This document shows positions 21,354 to 32,008 of a DNA stretch of 64,000 nt, piece after piece; within the stretch, counting starts at the first letter, position 1, and each line of letters starts with the position of its first letter. Made by a program: the position numbers and the translations under genes. Source of the DNA: an uncultured Pelagibacteraceae bacterium. GTDB lineage: Bacteria; Pseudomonadota; Alphaproteobacteria; Pelagibacterales; Pelagibacteraceae. Where the stretch lies: positions 1 to 64,000 of the forward strand of contig CACBBR010000003.1 in the NCBI GenBank assembly GCA_902537555.1. The letters are read 5' to 3'. The notes under the pieces were generated by a model. It worked only from the letters and a program-made list of their open reading frames with translations, searched no databases and was not told the DNA's origin.

Positions 21354-21411
21354 TTGTCTATAATGTAAATTGCAGGTTGAAATTAATCAATATAGTAAAT
21401 ATTATTAGTAT

Positions 21412-22002
21412 ATGAGTTACAGCTTCGAGTACATCGATATAATACTATTAGCAATGATAGCGGGTTTTATTTTCCTTAGATTGAGAGGTATTTTGGGAAA
21501 AAAAACGGGTTTTGAAGAAAATATTAATTCAAGCTTTCCTCACGAAGAGATTACAGAAACAAAAAGTTCTCCTATTTTAAATGCTGATACTTTTGATGAT
21601 GCAGCAAAGAAAGATTTTTTAAATGGCGCAAAAATAGCTTATGAAAGCATTATTACCAGTTTCTCTAAAGGAGATCTTAAATCAATAAAAAATCTTTTAG
21701 CTAAAGATGTATACGATCAATTTGACGAAGCAATCAAAGATAAAAAAGCAAGAAATGTAACATCTGAAACCACTTTTATAGGTATTAACTCTGCCGAAAT
21801 TAAAGAACATAATCAAAATAAAAATATGCTTGAAGTGAGCGTTGAATTTGTAAGTGAAATAATATCTTGCATTAAAGATAAAGATAATAATGTTGTATCA
21901 GGTGATGCTCAAAAAGTTAAGAAAGTGTTAGATACTTGGAAATTTACAAAAGATAGTAATTCAAAAAATCCTAACTGGCTAATAGTAGACACACAGGCTT
22001 AG
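21412..22002 (+). CDS. Tim44/TimA family domain protein
   Basis: N-terminal anchor, 'FLNGAKIAYESIITSFSKGDLKSIKNLLAKDVYDQF'; typical fxsA-Tim44-Smr context. Confidence 0.85.
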   Translation: MSYSFEYIDIILLAMIAGFIFLRLRGILGKKTGFEENINSSFPHEEITETKSSPILNADTFDDAAKKDFLNGAKIAYESIITSFSKGDLKSIKNLLAKDVYDQFDEAIKDKKARNVTSETTFIGINSAEIKEHNQNKNMLEVSVEFVSEIISCIKDKDNNVVSGDAQKVKKVLDTWKFTKDSNSKNPNWLIVDTQA

Positions 22003-22419
22003 TTGAATAAAAAAATATCAGATAAAGATAAACAAGACTGGCAAGAGTTTTTAAATAGTACTGATAAATTAGAAAATAAAGATCAAAAAATTTCACCAAC
22101 GCAAAAAAGATATATTGAAAAATCGATTGATTTGCATGGCTATACCTTAGAGGAGGCAAACCAAAAAATGAGCACTTACATCGAATATTGTTTTGCTAAG
22201 GGTGTAAAAAAAATTAATGTTATTACTGGCAAGGGATTAAGATCAAAAAACTTAAATGACCCATATCAATCTAATAATCTAAGCATTCTAAAATATTCAG
22301 TGCCAAATTTTATTAAAAATAATAATAAATTAATGAGTAAAATAATTAGTATTGATTTTGAAGCTGTTGAAAATCCATCTGCTGGAAATTTTGATATTTT
22401 TTTAAGAAAAAACAAGTAA
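22003..22419 (+). CDS. Smr-domain protein
   Basis: 'SIDLHGYTLEEANQKMSTYIEYCFAKGVKKINVITGKG'; TTG start directly after previous stop codon. Confidence 0.88.
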   Translation: MNKKISDKDKQDWQEFLNSTDKLENKDQKISPTQKRYIEKSIDLHGYTLEEANQKMSTYIEYCFAKGVKKINVITGKGLRSKNLNDPYQSNNLSILKYSVPNFIKNNNKLMSKIISIDFEAVENPSAGNFDIFLRKNK

Positions 22420-22422
22420 GAG

Positions 22423-23793
22423 TTATAAAATAAATTTTGAAAGATCTGCGTCTTTAACGAGTTCTCCTATATTTTTCTTAATGTAATTTGAGTCTATACT
22501 GATTTTTTCACCAGCTCTATCTGTTGCTGTAAAACTAATTTCATCTAAAACTCTTTCGATAATTGTATGAAGTCTTCTAGCACCTATATTTTCAACAGTT
22601 GTATTTACTTCACTTGCAATTGTCGCGATGGTATCAATTCCATCTTCAGTAAATTCTAAATCAACATTTTCTGTTTTTAATAGAGCTTTGTACTGTTTAA
22701 TCAAACTATTGTCTGGCTCTTTTAAAATTCGCTTAAAATCCTCACTATTCAATGCATCTAGCTCGACTCTAATTGGCAGTCTTCCTTGAAGCTCAGGTAA
22801 AAGATCTGATGGCTTAGCTAGTTGAAAAGCTCCTGATGCTATGAATAATATGTGATCTGTTTTAATTGGACCGTATTTAGTACTTACAGTTGTTCCTTCT
22901 ATTAATGGAAGTAAGTCTCTTTGGACACCTTCTCTTGAAACATCTCCACCAACCCTATCAGTTCTTGCTGAAATTTTATCTATTTCATCTAAAAATACGA
23001 TACCATTATTCTCGGTTGTATTTTTTGCAGATTTAATAATTTTGTCTTGTTCGATTAGCTTATCAGCTTCTTCATTAAGTAAAATTTCATGAGACTCTTT
23101 AACTGACATTTTCTTCTTCTTAGCTTTTTGGCCCATAGATTTACCAAGCATATCTGAGATATTTATCATACCAACATTTGCACCAGGCATCCCAGGAATT
23201 TCGAATGAAGGCATTCCACTACCACTTTCAGTTACAGCTATTTCAATTTCATTATCATCTAAATCACCATTTCTTAATCTTTTCCTAAAACTTTCTCGTG
23301 TTGCAACACTTGCTTTATTACCCACAATTGCATCAAGAACTCTATCTTCTGCTAATTTTTGTGCTTTAGCATGAACTTCTTTTCTTTTTTTTACTTTTTC
23401 CATTGCAATAGCAATCTCTAAAAGATCTCTTATTATCTGTTCAACATCTCTTCCAACGTAACCTACTTCAGTAAATCTTGTAGCTTCAACTTTTACAAAG
23501 GGTGCTTCAGCTAATTTTGATAATCTTCTAGATATTTCTGTTTTACCAACACCTGTTGGTCCCATCATTAAAATATTTTTTGGAAGAACTTCATCTTTCA
23601 TGTCACCTTCTAAAGCTTGTCTTCTCCATCTATTTCTCAAAGCAATCGCGACAGCTCTTTTTGCATTGTTTTGACCAACAACAAATCTATCCAATTCTGA
23701 AACAATTTCTCTTGGAGAAAGTGAATTTTGAATGTTACTAGTTTCTTTTTTTACTTTAGTGTTTGGTAAGGTTGTAACGTTTGATTTTTCCAT
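22423..23793 (-). CDS. hslU: HslU ATPase subunit of HslUV protease
   Basis: '[34 protein letters not shown]', '[19 protein letters not shown]'. Confidence 0.98.
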   Translation of the reverse strand: MEKSNVTTLPNTKVKKETSNIQNSLSPREIVSELDRFVVGQNNAKRAVAIALRNRWRRQALEGDMKDEVLPKNILMMGPTGVGKTEISRRLSKLAEAPFVKVEATRFTEVGYVGRDVEQIIRDLLEIAIAMEKVKKRKEVHAKAQKLAEDRVLDAIVGNKASVATRESFRKRLRNGDLDDNEIEIAVTESGSGMPSFEIPGMPGANVGMINISDMLGKSMGQKAKKKKMSVKESHEILLNEEADKLIEQDKIIKSAKNTTENNGIVFLDEIDKISARTDRVGGDVSREGVQRDLLPLIEGTTVSTKYGPIKTDHILFIASGAFQLAKPSDLLPELQGRLPIRVELDALNSEDFKRILKEPDNSLIKQYKALLKTENVDLEFTEDGIDTIATIASEVNTTVENIGARRLHTIIERVLDEISFTATDRAGEKISIDSNYIKKNIGELVKDADLSKFIL

Positions 23794-24309
23794 TTAAATT
23801 TTCTCTATATTTAAATTATCATTTGTAAAAACACATATTTCAGATGCAACTTTAATTGCTTTTTTTGCAACTTCCTCAGCTGATAAATCTGTATCCATCA
23901 GTACTTTAGCTGATGCTAATGCATAATTTCCACCTGATCCTATTCCAATAACATCACCTTCCGGCTCTAAAACATCCCCAGTTCCAGAAATAATAAAACT
24001 ATTTTCTTTATCACCAACAGCCATTAAGGCTTCTAATCTTCTTAAATATTTATCGGTACGCCAATCTTTAGCCAATTCAACAGCTGCTCTTGCTAAATTT
24101 CCAGCATGTTTTTCTAGCTTGGACTCTAATCTCTCAAATAATGTTAATGCATCTGCTGTAGATCCAGCAAATCCAGCGATCACATTTCTTTTCTCAATCT
24201 TACGAACTTTGTTAGCAGTTTTCTTAATAACTGTATTTCCCATACTAACTTGGCCATCACCAGCAACTACTACCTCATTGTTTTTTCTTACTAATACTAT
24301 TGTTGTCAT
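23794..24309 (-). CDS. hslV: HslV peptidase subunit of HslUV protease
   Basis: '[28 protein letters not shown]', '[17 protein letters not shown]'. Confidence 0.98.
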   Translation of the reverse strand: MTTIVLVRKNNEVVVAGDGQVSMGNTVIKKTANKVRKIEKRNVIAGFAGSTADALTLFERLESKLEKHAGNLARAAVELAKDWRTDKYLRRLEALMAVGDKENSFIISGTGDVLEPEGDVIGIGSGGNYALASAKVLMDTDLSAEEVAKKAIKVASEICVFTNDNLNIEKI

Positions 24310-24400
24310 GAGATATAAATGGATACTAAATCTAATAGTTCAAGACCAAGGCTAGAATTATTGCCATAATTGAATAATAGATATATACCTTTTTCAGATT

Positions 24401-24991
24401 ATGAAACGTAAAGCCAAAATAAGTAGAAAAACAAAAGAGACCAATATCAGTGTTGATTTAAATATTGATGGTAAGGGTAAGTACAAAGTTGACACAGGTA
24501 TAGGATTTTTAGATCACATGCTTGAGCAATTATCAAAACACTCTTCGATGGATATGAATATTAAAGCTAAAGGTGATACGCACATTGATCTTCACCACAC
24601 AACTGAAGATACAGGAATTGCAATTGGAGAATGTTTGAAAAAAGCATCTAAAAAATTTGTTGGCATTAAGAGATATGCACATGCGATGATACCGATGGAT
24701 GAAACATTAACTAGAGTTGCAATCGATGTTTCAAATAGACCTTATTTAATTTGGAAAGTAAAATTGAAAGTAGAAAAATTAGGTGAGATGGACACGGAAC
24801 TATTTAAAGAATGGTTCCAAGCTTTTTCACAAGCTGCAGGAATTACTTTGCACATTGAAAATATCTATGGTGATAACAGTCACCACATAATCGAATCTTG
24901 CTTTAAAGGATTAGCAAGATCATTACGAGCTGCTTTAGAAATGGATCCAAGAAACAAAACTACAATACCTTCTACAAAAGGTTCTTTATAA
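24401..24991 (+). CDS. hisB: Imidazoleglycerol-phosphate dehydratase
   Basis: '[15 protein letters not shown]', '[21 protein letters not shown]', '[16 protein letters not shown]'. Confidence 0.97.
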   Translation: MKRKAKISRKTKETNISVDLNIDGKGKYKVDTGIGFLDHMLEQLSKHSSMDMNIKAKGDTHIDLHHTTEDTGIAIGECLKKASKKFVGIKRYAHAMIPMDETLTRVAIDVSNRPYLIWKVKLKVEKLGEMDTELFKEWFQAFSQAAGITLHIENIYGDNSHHIIESCFKGLARSLRAALEMDPRNKTTIPSTKGSL

Positions 24992-24996
24992 ATTTA

Positions 24997-25623
24997 ATGA
25001 ATGTCACAATTGTTGACTACAATTCAGGGAACATAAGTTCTGTAATTAATTCGTTTAAGGAAGTTGCAAAAGACAAAGTAAACATTGAAGTAACAGCAGA
25101 TCTTGCAACTATAAAAACTAGCGACAAAGTTGTATTACCCGGACAAGGATCCTTTAAAAGCTGTATTGATGGTCTCAATAGTATTAACGGCTTGATAGAT
25201 ACTCTTAATGAATTTGCATTAGAAAGTAAAAAACCACTTCTTGGAATTTGTGTTGGTCTGCAAATGTTTGCAGATATTGGATATGAAGAAGTTGAGACTA
25301 AAGGATTAGGTTGGATTTCTGGTAAAGTTTCTAAAATTGATAACCAAGGCGATAAATTTAAGCTTCCACACATCGGTTGGAATGAAATTAATATAATGAA
25401 AGAAAGTAAGATTTTTAAAGGAATAGAAAATAACTCTCACATGTATTTTGTTCATAGTTATGAGTTTGTACCTGAGGATAAATCTGTTATTTCAGCAACA
25501 ACTAATTACTCATCAAATATTGTTTGTGCTGCAGAAAAACAAAACATATTCGGAACCCAATTTCACCCTGAAAAGAGTGATAAAATTGGACTTAAAATAA
25601 TTGATAATTTTATAAATTTATAA
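24997..25623 (+). CDS. hisH: Imidazole glycerol phosphate synthase subunit HisH
   Basis: 'VDYNSGNISSVINSF', 'LPGQGSFKSC', 'LGICVGLQMF', 'GTQFHPEKS'. Confidence 0.97.
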   Translation: MNVTIVDYNSGNISSVINSFKEVAKDKVNIEVTADLATIKTSDKVVLPGQGSFKSCIDGLNSINGLIDTLNEFALESKKPLLGICVGLQMFADIGYEEVETKGLGWISGKVSKIDNQGDKFKLPHIGWNEINIMKESKIFKGIENNSHMYFVHSYEFVPEDKSVISATTNYSSNIVCAAEKQNIFGTQFHPEKSDKIGLKIIDNFINL

Positions 25624-25626
25624 AAA

Positions 25627-25839
25627 ATGAAAACAGAATATTTTACATTTTTTTTATTAATATTTTTTTCTGGATTAGTTACGGTTGGTATTCTACTTCT
25701 TGTAGCTTACATATTGGGATATTCTGTCGATTATTATATGAGGGAAATAAATACTTTACAAAGATGTATTGTGATTTTTATAGCTGGATTTCCTGGATTT
25801 TTCTTTTTTATAAAAATAATTAAAAGAAAAAATAAATGA
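25627..25839 (+). CDS. Small hydrophobic protein (two predicted TM helices) within his operon
   Basis: 70 aa ORF, two hydrophobic stretches, co-directional and overlapping hisA start. Confidence 0.65.
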   Translation: MKTEYFTFFLLIFFSGLVTVGILLLVAYILGYSVDYYMREINTLQRCIVIFIAGFPGFFFFIKIIKRKNK

Positions 25840-26561
25840 AAATATTTCCAGCAATAGACATTAAGGACAGAAAATGCGTGAGGTTAGTCAAAGGAGACTT
25901 TGATAATAAAACCGAATACGACATGTACCCAGTTGAACAAGCTGGTAAATATAAAGACCATGGTTTTAAAAACTTGCACATTGTTGATTTAGATGGAGCA
26001 CTAACGGGAGAGACTGTAAACATTGATATTATTGAGGAAATTGTTAGTAAATTTGATCTTAAAATTGAAATAGGTGGCGGTATTAGAAATTTTGAAAGCA
26101 TTCAAAAATATATAGATGCCGGAGTTGAGAAAGTAATTTTAGGAAGTGCTGCAATAAAAGATAAAAATTTTTTAAAAGAAGCTTGTCAAAAATTTCCTGA
26201 TAAAATTGCATTGGGGATGGATGCTAAAGATGGTTATTTATCCGTATCTGGATGGAAAGAAAATTCTAATTTAAAAACTTTAGATTTTTTAAATGATGTA
26301 AATGATTATGGTGCTAGCAGATTAATTTATACTGATATTAATAGAGATGGTATGAAGCAAACTCCAAATTTTAACGAAACAGAAAATGTAGCTAATAATT
26401 CAAACTGTCCAGTGATTATTTCTGGAGGTGTGTCATCAATAGATGATATTAAAAAGGCAAAAGAATTAGGAAATAAAAATATTGAAGGCATTATAGTTGG
26501 TAAAGCTATATACGACGGTGATATTAAACTGGATGAACTTGCAAAAGAGATAGATGCTTAA
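25836..26561 (+). CDS. hisA: HisA: ProFAR isomerase
   Basis: '[26 protein letters not shown]', '[29 protein letters not shown]'. Confidence 0.97.
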   Translation: MKIFPAIDIKDRKCVRLVKGDFDNKTEYDMYPVEQAGKYKDHGFKNLHIVDLDGALTGETVNIDIIEEIVSKFDLKIEIGGGIRNFESIQKYIDAGVEKVILGSAAIKDKNFLKEACQKFPDKIALGMDAKDGYLSVSGWKENSNLKTLDFLNDVNDYGASRLIYTDINRDGMKQTPNFNETENVANNSNCPVIISGGVSSIDDIKKAKELGNKNIEGIIVGKAIYDGDIKLDELAKEIDA

Positions 26562-27309
26562 GAATAGAATTATACCCTGCTTAGATGTTAAAAATGGAAG
26601 AGTCGTAAAAGGAATAAATTTTGTAGATTTACAAGACGCAGGTGACCCAGTGGAGCAAGCAAAAATTTATAGTGATGGTGGAGCTGATGAAATTTGTTTT
26701 TTAGACATAACTGCTTCAAATGAAAATAGAAATACTATTTACGAAGTAGTTAAAGATACTTCGAAAAAATGTTTTGTACCTTTAACAGTTGGAGGTGGAG
26801 TAAGAAGTGTAGAAGATATTAGTAAACTTTTAAACTGCGGAGCTGACAAAGTTTCAATTAATACCGCTGCTGTTCAAAACGCAGATGTAGTAGTTCAAAG
26901 CTCAAAAAAATTTGGTTCTCAATGTATTGTTGTTGCGATTGATGCTAAGAAAAAAGGAGAAAAATGGGAAGTTTTTACTCATGGGGGTCGAAACAATACT
27001 GGAATTGATGCATTAGAATTTGCAAAAAAGATGGAAGATAGTGGAGCAGGTGAGTTATTGGTTACTTCAATGGATAGAGATGGAACTCAGGTTGGCTATG
27101 ACATTGATCTGATGTCAAAAATATCATCTATGGTAAATATACCTACAATAGCATCAGGCGGGGTTGGGGATCTTGATCATTTAGTCGATGGCATCAAATT
27201 AGGCAATGCTAGCGCGGTTTTAGCAGCATCCATATTTCACTATGGTAAATATTCTGTGAAAGAAGCTAAAGAATATCTGGACTCAAAAGGTATACCTGTT
27301 AGGATTTGA
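26554..27309 (+). CDS. hisF: Imidazole glycerol phosphate synthase subunit HisF
   Basis: '[42 protein letters not shown]', '[11 protein letters not shown]'. Confidence 0.98.
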   Translation: MLKNRIIPCLDVKNGRVVKGINFVDLQDAGDPVEQAKIYSDGGADEICFLDITASNENRNTIYEVVKDTSKKCFVPLTVGGGVRSVEDISKLLNCGADKVSINTAAVQNADVVVQSSKKFGSQCIVVAIDAKKKGEKWEVFTHGGRNNTGIDALEFAKKMEDSGAGELLVTSMDRDGTQVGYDIDLMSKISSMVNIPTIASGGVGDLDHLVDGIKLGNASAVLAASIFHYGKYSVKEAKEYLDSKGIPVRI

Positions 27310-27310
27310 G

Positions 27311-27583
27311 ATGCTAAATACCCTAGAAAGTCTATTTAAACTTGCAAGAGAAAGAAAATCTTCTCCAGTTGACGGTTCTTATACCAATAAACTTTTGAGT
27401 GATAAATCTTTGAGCAAAGCAAAAGTGCTTGAAGAGATAAATGAACTTATTGAGGCAGTTGAAGAAGATTCTAATAAAATACATGAAGCAGCTGATGTAT
27501 TTTATCATTTAATAATGTACCTTGAGGCAAATAATATAAAAATTGAAGATGTAATGAGCGAATTAGATAAAAGAAAAAAATGA
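27311..27583 (+). CDS. hisE: Phosphoribosyl-ATP pyrophosphatase
   Basis: 'SYTNKLLSDKSLSKAKVLEEINELIEAVEEDSNKIHEAADVFYHLIMYL'; last of hisBHAFE. Confidence 0.92.
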   Translation: MLNTLESLFKLARERKSSPVDGSYTNKLLSDKSLSKAKVLEEINELIEAVEEDSNKIHEAADVFYHLIMYLEANNIKIEDVMSELDKRKK

Positions 27584-28518
27584 GTCATAAATTTTATAAA
27601 CCTGCTAGATCAAGATTACAAAGAAGTGAATTAGCTGTTCCAGGCTCCTCACCAAAAATGTTTGAGAAAGCTTTAAGTTCACCAGCTGATTACGTTTTTT
27701 TAGATTTAGAGGATGCTGTTTCTCCAAATGATAAAATTACTGCGAGAGCAAATGTTATTAAAGCGTTAAATGAAATGAATTGGAGAGGTAGTGGCAAAAC
27801 TATTTCTGTGAGAATAAATAGTTTAGATACACATTATATGTACTCTGATTTAATTGAAATAGTTGAACAAGCTGGAGAAAATGTAGATACAATTTTAGTT
27901 CCGAAGGCAGGAACTGCAAGTGATGTTTATATGGTCGATTGTTTGTTAACTCAAATTGAAACAAACAAAAAATTGAAAAATAAAATTGGAATTGAATGTT
28001 TAATCGAGACAGCTTTAGGAATGTCGAATATTAAAGAAATTGCAACCTCAAGTGAAAGATTAGAGGCATTACACTTTGGTGTTGCAGATTATGCAGCAAG
28101 TTTAAGGGCAAGAACAACTGTTATAGGTGGACTTAATGAAAACTACCCTGGAGATCAATGGCACCATGGATTATCAGAATTAGTAATGACTTGTAGAGCT
28201 TATGGCTTAAGAGCAATTGATGGGCCATTTGGAGATTTTAATGATCCTGATGCCTATACAGCAGCGGCAAAAAGGGGTGCTGCAATTGGTATTGAAGGCA
28301 AATGGGCCATTCATCCTTCTCAAATTGAGCTTGCAAATAAAGTATTCTCACCGCCTGAAGCAGAGGTAACAAAGGCTAAAAGGATTCTAGAAGAGTTAGA
28401 AAAGGCTGCAAAAGAAGGAAAAGGGGCTGCTCAGCTTGATGGTAGGATGATTGATGCTGCATCAGCTAGAATGGCTGAAAATATTGTAAACATCGACAAG
28501 TTAATCCATAATAAATAA
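27580..28518 (+). CDS. HpcH/HpaI aldolase family, probable malyl-CoA lyase
   Basis: 'RSRLQRSELAVPGSSPKMFEKALSSPADYVFLDLEDAVSP', 'KWAIHPSQIELAN'; followed by ADP-forming CoA-ligase subunits. Confidence 0.85.
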   Translation: MSHKFYKPARSRLQRSELAVPGSSPKMFEKALSSPADYVFLDLEDAVSPNDKITARANVIKALNEMNWRGSGKTISVRINSLDTHYMYSDLIEIVEQAGENVDTILVPKAGTASDVYMVDCLLTQIETNKKLKNKIGIECLIETALGMSNIKEIATSSERLEALHFGVADYAASLRARTTVIGGLNENYPGDQWHHGLSELVMTCRAYGLRAIDGPFGDFNDPDAYTAAAKRGAAIGIEGKWAIHPSQIELANKVFSPPEAEVTKAKRILEELEKAAKEGKGAAQLDGRMIDAASARMAENIVNIDKLIHNK

Positions 28519-28526
28519 ATAAAATT

Positions 28527-29690
28527 ATGGATATCCACGAATACCAAGCGAAAAAAATACTTTCAGATTTTGGAGTAACAATTCCAAGAGGTGGAATTGT
28601 ATATAGCCCTGAGAATGCTGAGAATAAAGCAAGAGAGATAGGCGGATCCAGATGGGTAGTTAAAGCTCAAATTCACTCAGGTGCTAGAGGAAAAGCTGGT
28701 GGAATAATAGTATGTGATAGTCCATTAGAAGTTGCTCAAGCGACAGACAAATTATTAGGAAAAAAATTAGTTACAAATCAAACAGGTCCCGAAGGTAAAA
28801 TAGTAAATAGAATTTATATTGAAGAAGCAACAGATATAGAGCGGGAGCTATACCTTGGTTTGGTTTTTGATAGAAGTTCAGAAAGCATTATGGTTGTTGC
28901 ATCGACAGAAGGTGGTATGAGTGTTGAAGAAATTTCAAAAGAAAAACCAGAGAGTATAATTAGATCAAAAATAGAAGTCGCTGTTGGAATGCAAAGTTTC
29001 CAAGCTAGAGAATTAGCCTTTGGTTTGGGAATTGAATCTGATTTAATAAGAAGAGCATCTGAAACAATTATTGGATGTTACAAGGCATTTAGTGAATTAG
29101 ATGCCACGATGGTTGAAGTAAATCCATTAGTTATTTCAAAACAAAAACAAATTTTAGCTTTGGATTGTAAAATGAGTTTTGACAACAATGCAATGTTCAG
29201 AAGAAATCAAGTTTCTGAACTAAGAGACAAAACACAAGAGGACTCAAAAGAAGTTTTTGCATCTGATAGAGGATTGAATTATGTAAGTTTAGATGGAAAC
29301 ATTGGTAATATTATAAATGGTGCTGGCTTAGCAATGGCGTCAATGGACATGATAAAACTAGCTGGTGGAAGTCCTGCTAATTTTTTGGATGTGGGTGGTG
29401 GAGCTACTCCAGAAAAAATAGTTAAAGCGTTTAAGCTAGTTACAATGGATGAAAAAGTAAAAGTAATTTTAGTAAATATTTTTGCTGGTATAAACAGATG
29501 TGATTGGGTAGCAGAAGGAATAGTAGAGGCACTAAAAAAAATTGAAGTTAATGTTCCATTGGTTATCAGATTAGCAGGTACAAATGTTGAAAAAGGAAAT
29601 CAAATATTAAAAGAGAGTAAAATAAATTATATTGAGGCAAACACTTTAGAGGATGCAGCTAATAAAGCGGTTGCAGCGCTGAAAAAATAG
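28527..29690 (+). CDS. mtkA: Malate--CoA ligase (malate thiokinase) beta subunit / succinyl-CoA synthetase beta-like
   Basis: ATP-grasp 'MDIHEYQAKKILSDFGVTIPRGG', 'VKAQIHSGARGKAGGI', 'NIFAGINRCDWVAEGI'; MtkA preferred over SucC because of the adjacent malyl-CoA-lyase-like gene. Confidence 0.72.
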   Translation: MDIHEYQAKKILSDFGVTIPRGGIVYSPENAENKAREIGGSRWVVKAQIHSGARGKAGGIIVCDSPLEVAQATDKLLGKKLVTNQTGPEGKIVNRIYIEEATDIERELYLGLVFDRSSESIMVVASTEGGMSVEEISKEKPESIIRSKIEVAVGMQSFQARELAFGLGIESDLIRRASETIIGCYKAFSELDATMVEVNPLVISKQKQILALDCKMSFDNNAMFRRNQVSELRDKTQEDSKEVFASDRGLNYVSLDGNIGNIINGAGLAMASMDMIKLAGGSPANFLDVGGGATPEKIVKAFKLVTMDEKVKVILVNIFAGINRCDWVAEGIVEALKKIEVNVPLVIRLAGTNVEKGNQILKESKINYIEANTLEDAANKAVAALKK

Positions 29691-29693
29691 ATA

Positions 29694-30581
29694 ATGACAG
29701 TATTAATTGACAAAAACAGTAAGATTATTATCCAAGGTTTTACAGGAAAAATGGGCTCTTTTCATGCAGACGAGATGATTAAGTATGGTTCTAATGTCGT
29801 TGGTGGAGTTACTCCAGGAAAGGGTGGCTCTATGCACCTAAATTTGCCAGTGTTTAATACAGTTAAAGATGCAGTAAGTGAAACAGGAGCAGACGCATCA
29901 ATTTTATTTGTACCACCAGCTTTTGCAGCAGATTCAGCGATGGAAGCAGCTGATGCTGGAATCAAGACATGTGTAGCAATTGTAGATGGTATACCTTCAC
30001 ACGATATGATTAGAATAAAAAGATATATGAGAAGATATACCAAAAGTTCTAAAATGACTTTGGTAGGACCTAATTGTGCAGGAATTATTAGTCCAGGTAA
30101 GTCAATGTTAGGTATAATGCCTGGACATATCTACAAAGAAGGAAGAATTGGAATCATAAGTAGATCAGGAACATTAGGATATGAAGCGGCTCAACAACTT
30201 AAAAATTTAAACATTGGAGTTTCAACAAGTGTGGGTATTGGAGGTGATCCAATAAATGGAAGTTCATTTAGAGATATAATCGAAAAGTTTGAGACTGACG
30301 ATGAGACAGATGCAATATTAATGATTGGTGAAATTGGCGGTCCCCAGGAAGTAGCTGCAGGAGAATTTGCAAAAGAAAATATGAAGAAACCAGTTATAGC
30401 ATACATAGCTGGATTAACTGCACCAAAAGGTAGGGTAATGGGTCATGCGGGAGCAATAGTTTCAGCATATGGAGAAAGTGCAATTGAAAAAGTTGAAATT
30501 TTAAAAGAGTGTGGAATTACAATTTCTAAAAATCCATCTGTTATGGGAGATACAGTAAAATCAGTTTTAGAAAAAATGTAG
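29694..30581 (+). CDS. mtkB: Malate--CoA ligase alpha subunit / succinyl-CoA synthetase alpha-like
   Basis: 'IIIQGFTGKMGSFHADEMIKYGSNVVGGVTPGKGG', 'GPNCAGIISPG', 'MGHAGAIVS'. Confidence 0.72.
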   Translation: MTVLIDKNSKIIIQGFTGKMGSFHADEMIKYGSNVVGGVTPGKGGSMHLNLPVFNTVKDAVSETGADASILFVPPAFAADSAMEAADAGIKTCVAIVDGIPSHDMIRIKRYMRRYTKSSKMTLVGPNCAGIISPGKSMLGIMPGHIYKEGRIGIISRSGTLGYEAAQQLKNLNIGVSTSVGIGGDPINGSSFRDIIEKFETDDETDAILMIGEIGGPQEVAAGEFAKENMKKPVIAYIAGLTAPKGRVMGHAGAIVSAYGESAIEKVEILKECGITISKNPSVMGDTVKSVLEKM

Positions 30582-30583
30582 TT

Positions 30584-30949
30584 ATGGGTTACGACGATAA
30601 TAATATATTTGCCAAAATACTAAGAAATGAAATACCTTGTAATAAAATTTATGAGGATGAATTTGTTTTATCTTTCCATGATATAAACCCACAAAAAAAA
30701 ATTCATGCTTTGGTAATTCCAAAAGGCAAATATGTTGACCTTGATGATTTTAGTCAAAATGCGTCAAAAGATGAAATGGCTGGACTCCTTAAAGGTATCA
30801 ACACTGTTGCAAAAATATTAAATATATCTGTTGATACTGGAAATGGATATAGAGCATTAGCAAATATTAGTGAGGACGGAGGACAAGAAGTTCCTCACTT
30901 ACATTTCCATTTGTTTGGTGGTGAGAAAGTTGGTAAAATGGTCTCGTGA
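30584..30949 (+). CDS. HIT family hydrolase (HinT-like)
   Basis: 'NIFAKILRNEIPCNKIYEDEFVLSFHDINPQKKIHALVIPK', 'VPHLHFHLFGG'. Confidence 0.95.
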   Translation: MGYDDNNIFAKILRNEIPCNKIYEDEFVLSFHDINPQKKIHALVIPKGKYVDLDDFSQNASKDEMAGLLKGINTVAKILNISVDTGNGYRALANISEDGGQEVPHLHFHLFGGEKVGKMVS

Positions 30950-31458
30950 TTATAGACGTAGACAGAAGTTTCTTGGAAATAAATTCAATAAAAAATCTAA
31001 AGCGATCAAATAATCCGGGTCCAAATTTTAAAATAAGCGAGGTAAACCCACCTGATTTTCAATTAAATAAGTTTTTTTATAAACAAATCGGAAAAAAACA
31101 TAGATGGGTAGACAGATTGGTCTGGGAAGATAAGAAATGGATTGAATTTGTTGAAAACCCAAGAGTAAAAACCTTTATTTTAAAGGATAATAACAATTTA
31201 GCTGGATATTACGAAACTATTCGTGACGTGGACAAAGATCAATCTGAAATAGCATATTTTGGTATTTTAGAGGAATATTTTGGAAAAAAATGTGGAGGTT
31301 ATCTGCTTTCTGAAGCTATTAATCAATTATTTCAGGAAGGAATGTCAAGAGTTTGGCTACACACTTGTTCTTTGGATCACAAAAATGCAATTAAAAACTA
31401 TTTAGCCAGAGGTATGAAAATATTTAAATCTGAGAAAATTAATCTTGAGATTAATTGA
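30946..31458 (+). CDS. GNAT family N-acetyltransferase
   Basis: 'EIAYFGILEEYFGKKCGGYLLSEAINQLFQEGMSRVWLHTCSLDHKNAIKNYLARGMKIF'; GTG start. Confidence 0.85.
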   Translation: MIIDVDRSFLEINSIKNLKRSNNPGPNFKISEVNPPDFQLNKFFYKQIGKKHRWVDRLVWEDKKWIEFVENPRVKTFILKDNNNLAGYYETIRDVDKDQSEIAYFGILEEYFGKKCGGYLLSEAINQLFQEGMSRVWLHTCSLDHKNAIKNYLARGMKIFKSEKINLEIN

Positions 31459-32008
31459 GATAATTTTGTATTGAAAAAATATTCTCTTCTAAAATAATAT
31501 TAATTTTAACATCGCTTATAAAAGTTTGAACTATATTTTGATAAATATCTTTTGTTTCCCAACCAATTAAATTTAAGTTTTCTTTATCAAAAAAAACTTT
31601 TATAAAATTATTTTCATGCTCAAAATTAAATGCGTAATAAAAAGGATAATTTTGATCTTCTTTTAATTTACTCATTTTTGAAATTAAGAATTCTTTATCG
31701 AGAATAAAATTCAAAGGAGTTTTATCTAGTGGATATCTGTAATAATTAGGTATTTTATCTGAATTGATAATAAGTGACTTACCGTTTGAAACAAGTATTT
31801 TATTATAAATATCATAATATTTACAAAAAATCTTTTTTGGATATGAAATTATACACTCACCCTTTTCAATGTTATTGTTATCAATTTTTTGACTAAACTT
31901 AAATTCCAATGAATTTATGTCTTTAAAATGATTTATAATTTCCTCGCTTGGAGAACTATGTGCATTTAAATTAACAAATAGAACAAAAAAAATTAAACAT
32001 TTTTTCAT
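31451..32008 (-). CDS. lolA: Outer-membrane lipoprotein carrier protein LolA-like
   Basis: Signal peptide, 'HFKDINSLEFKFSQKI', downstream of ftsK. Confidence 0.78.
   Translation of the reverse strand: MKKCLIFFVLFVNLNAHSSPSEEIINHFKDINSLEFKFSQKIDNNNIEKGECIISYPKKIFCKYYDIYNKILVSNGKSLIINSDKIPNYYRYPLDKTPLNFILDKEFLISKMSKLKEDQNYPFYYAFNFEHENNFIKVFFDKENLNLIGWETKDIYQNIVQTFISDVKINIILEENIFSIQNYLN

Noticed and set aside
25017-25373. 118-aa minus ORF opposite hisH
   Set aside because: Antisense to hisH; no recognisable motif
28527-30581. Annotation as canonical sucCD
   Set aside because: Possible on sequence alone, but adjacency to a malyl-CoA-lyase-like gene and absence of sucAB/mdh neighbours favour malate-CoA ligase; kept as an explicit alternative
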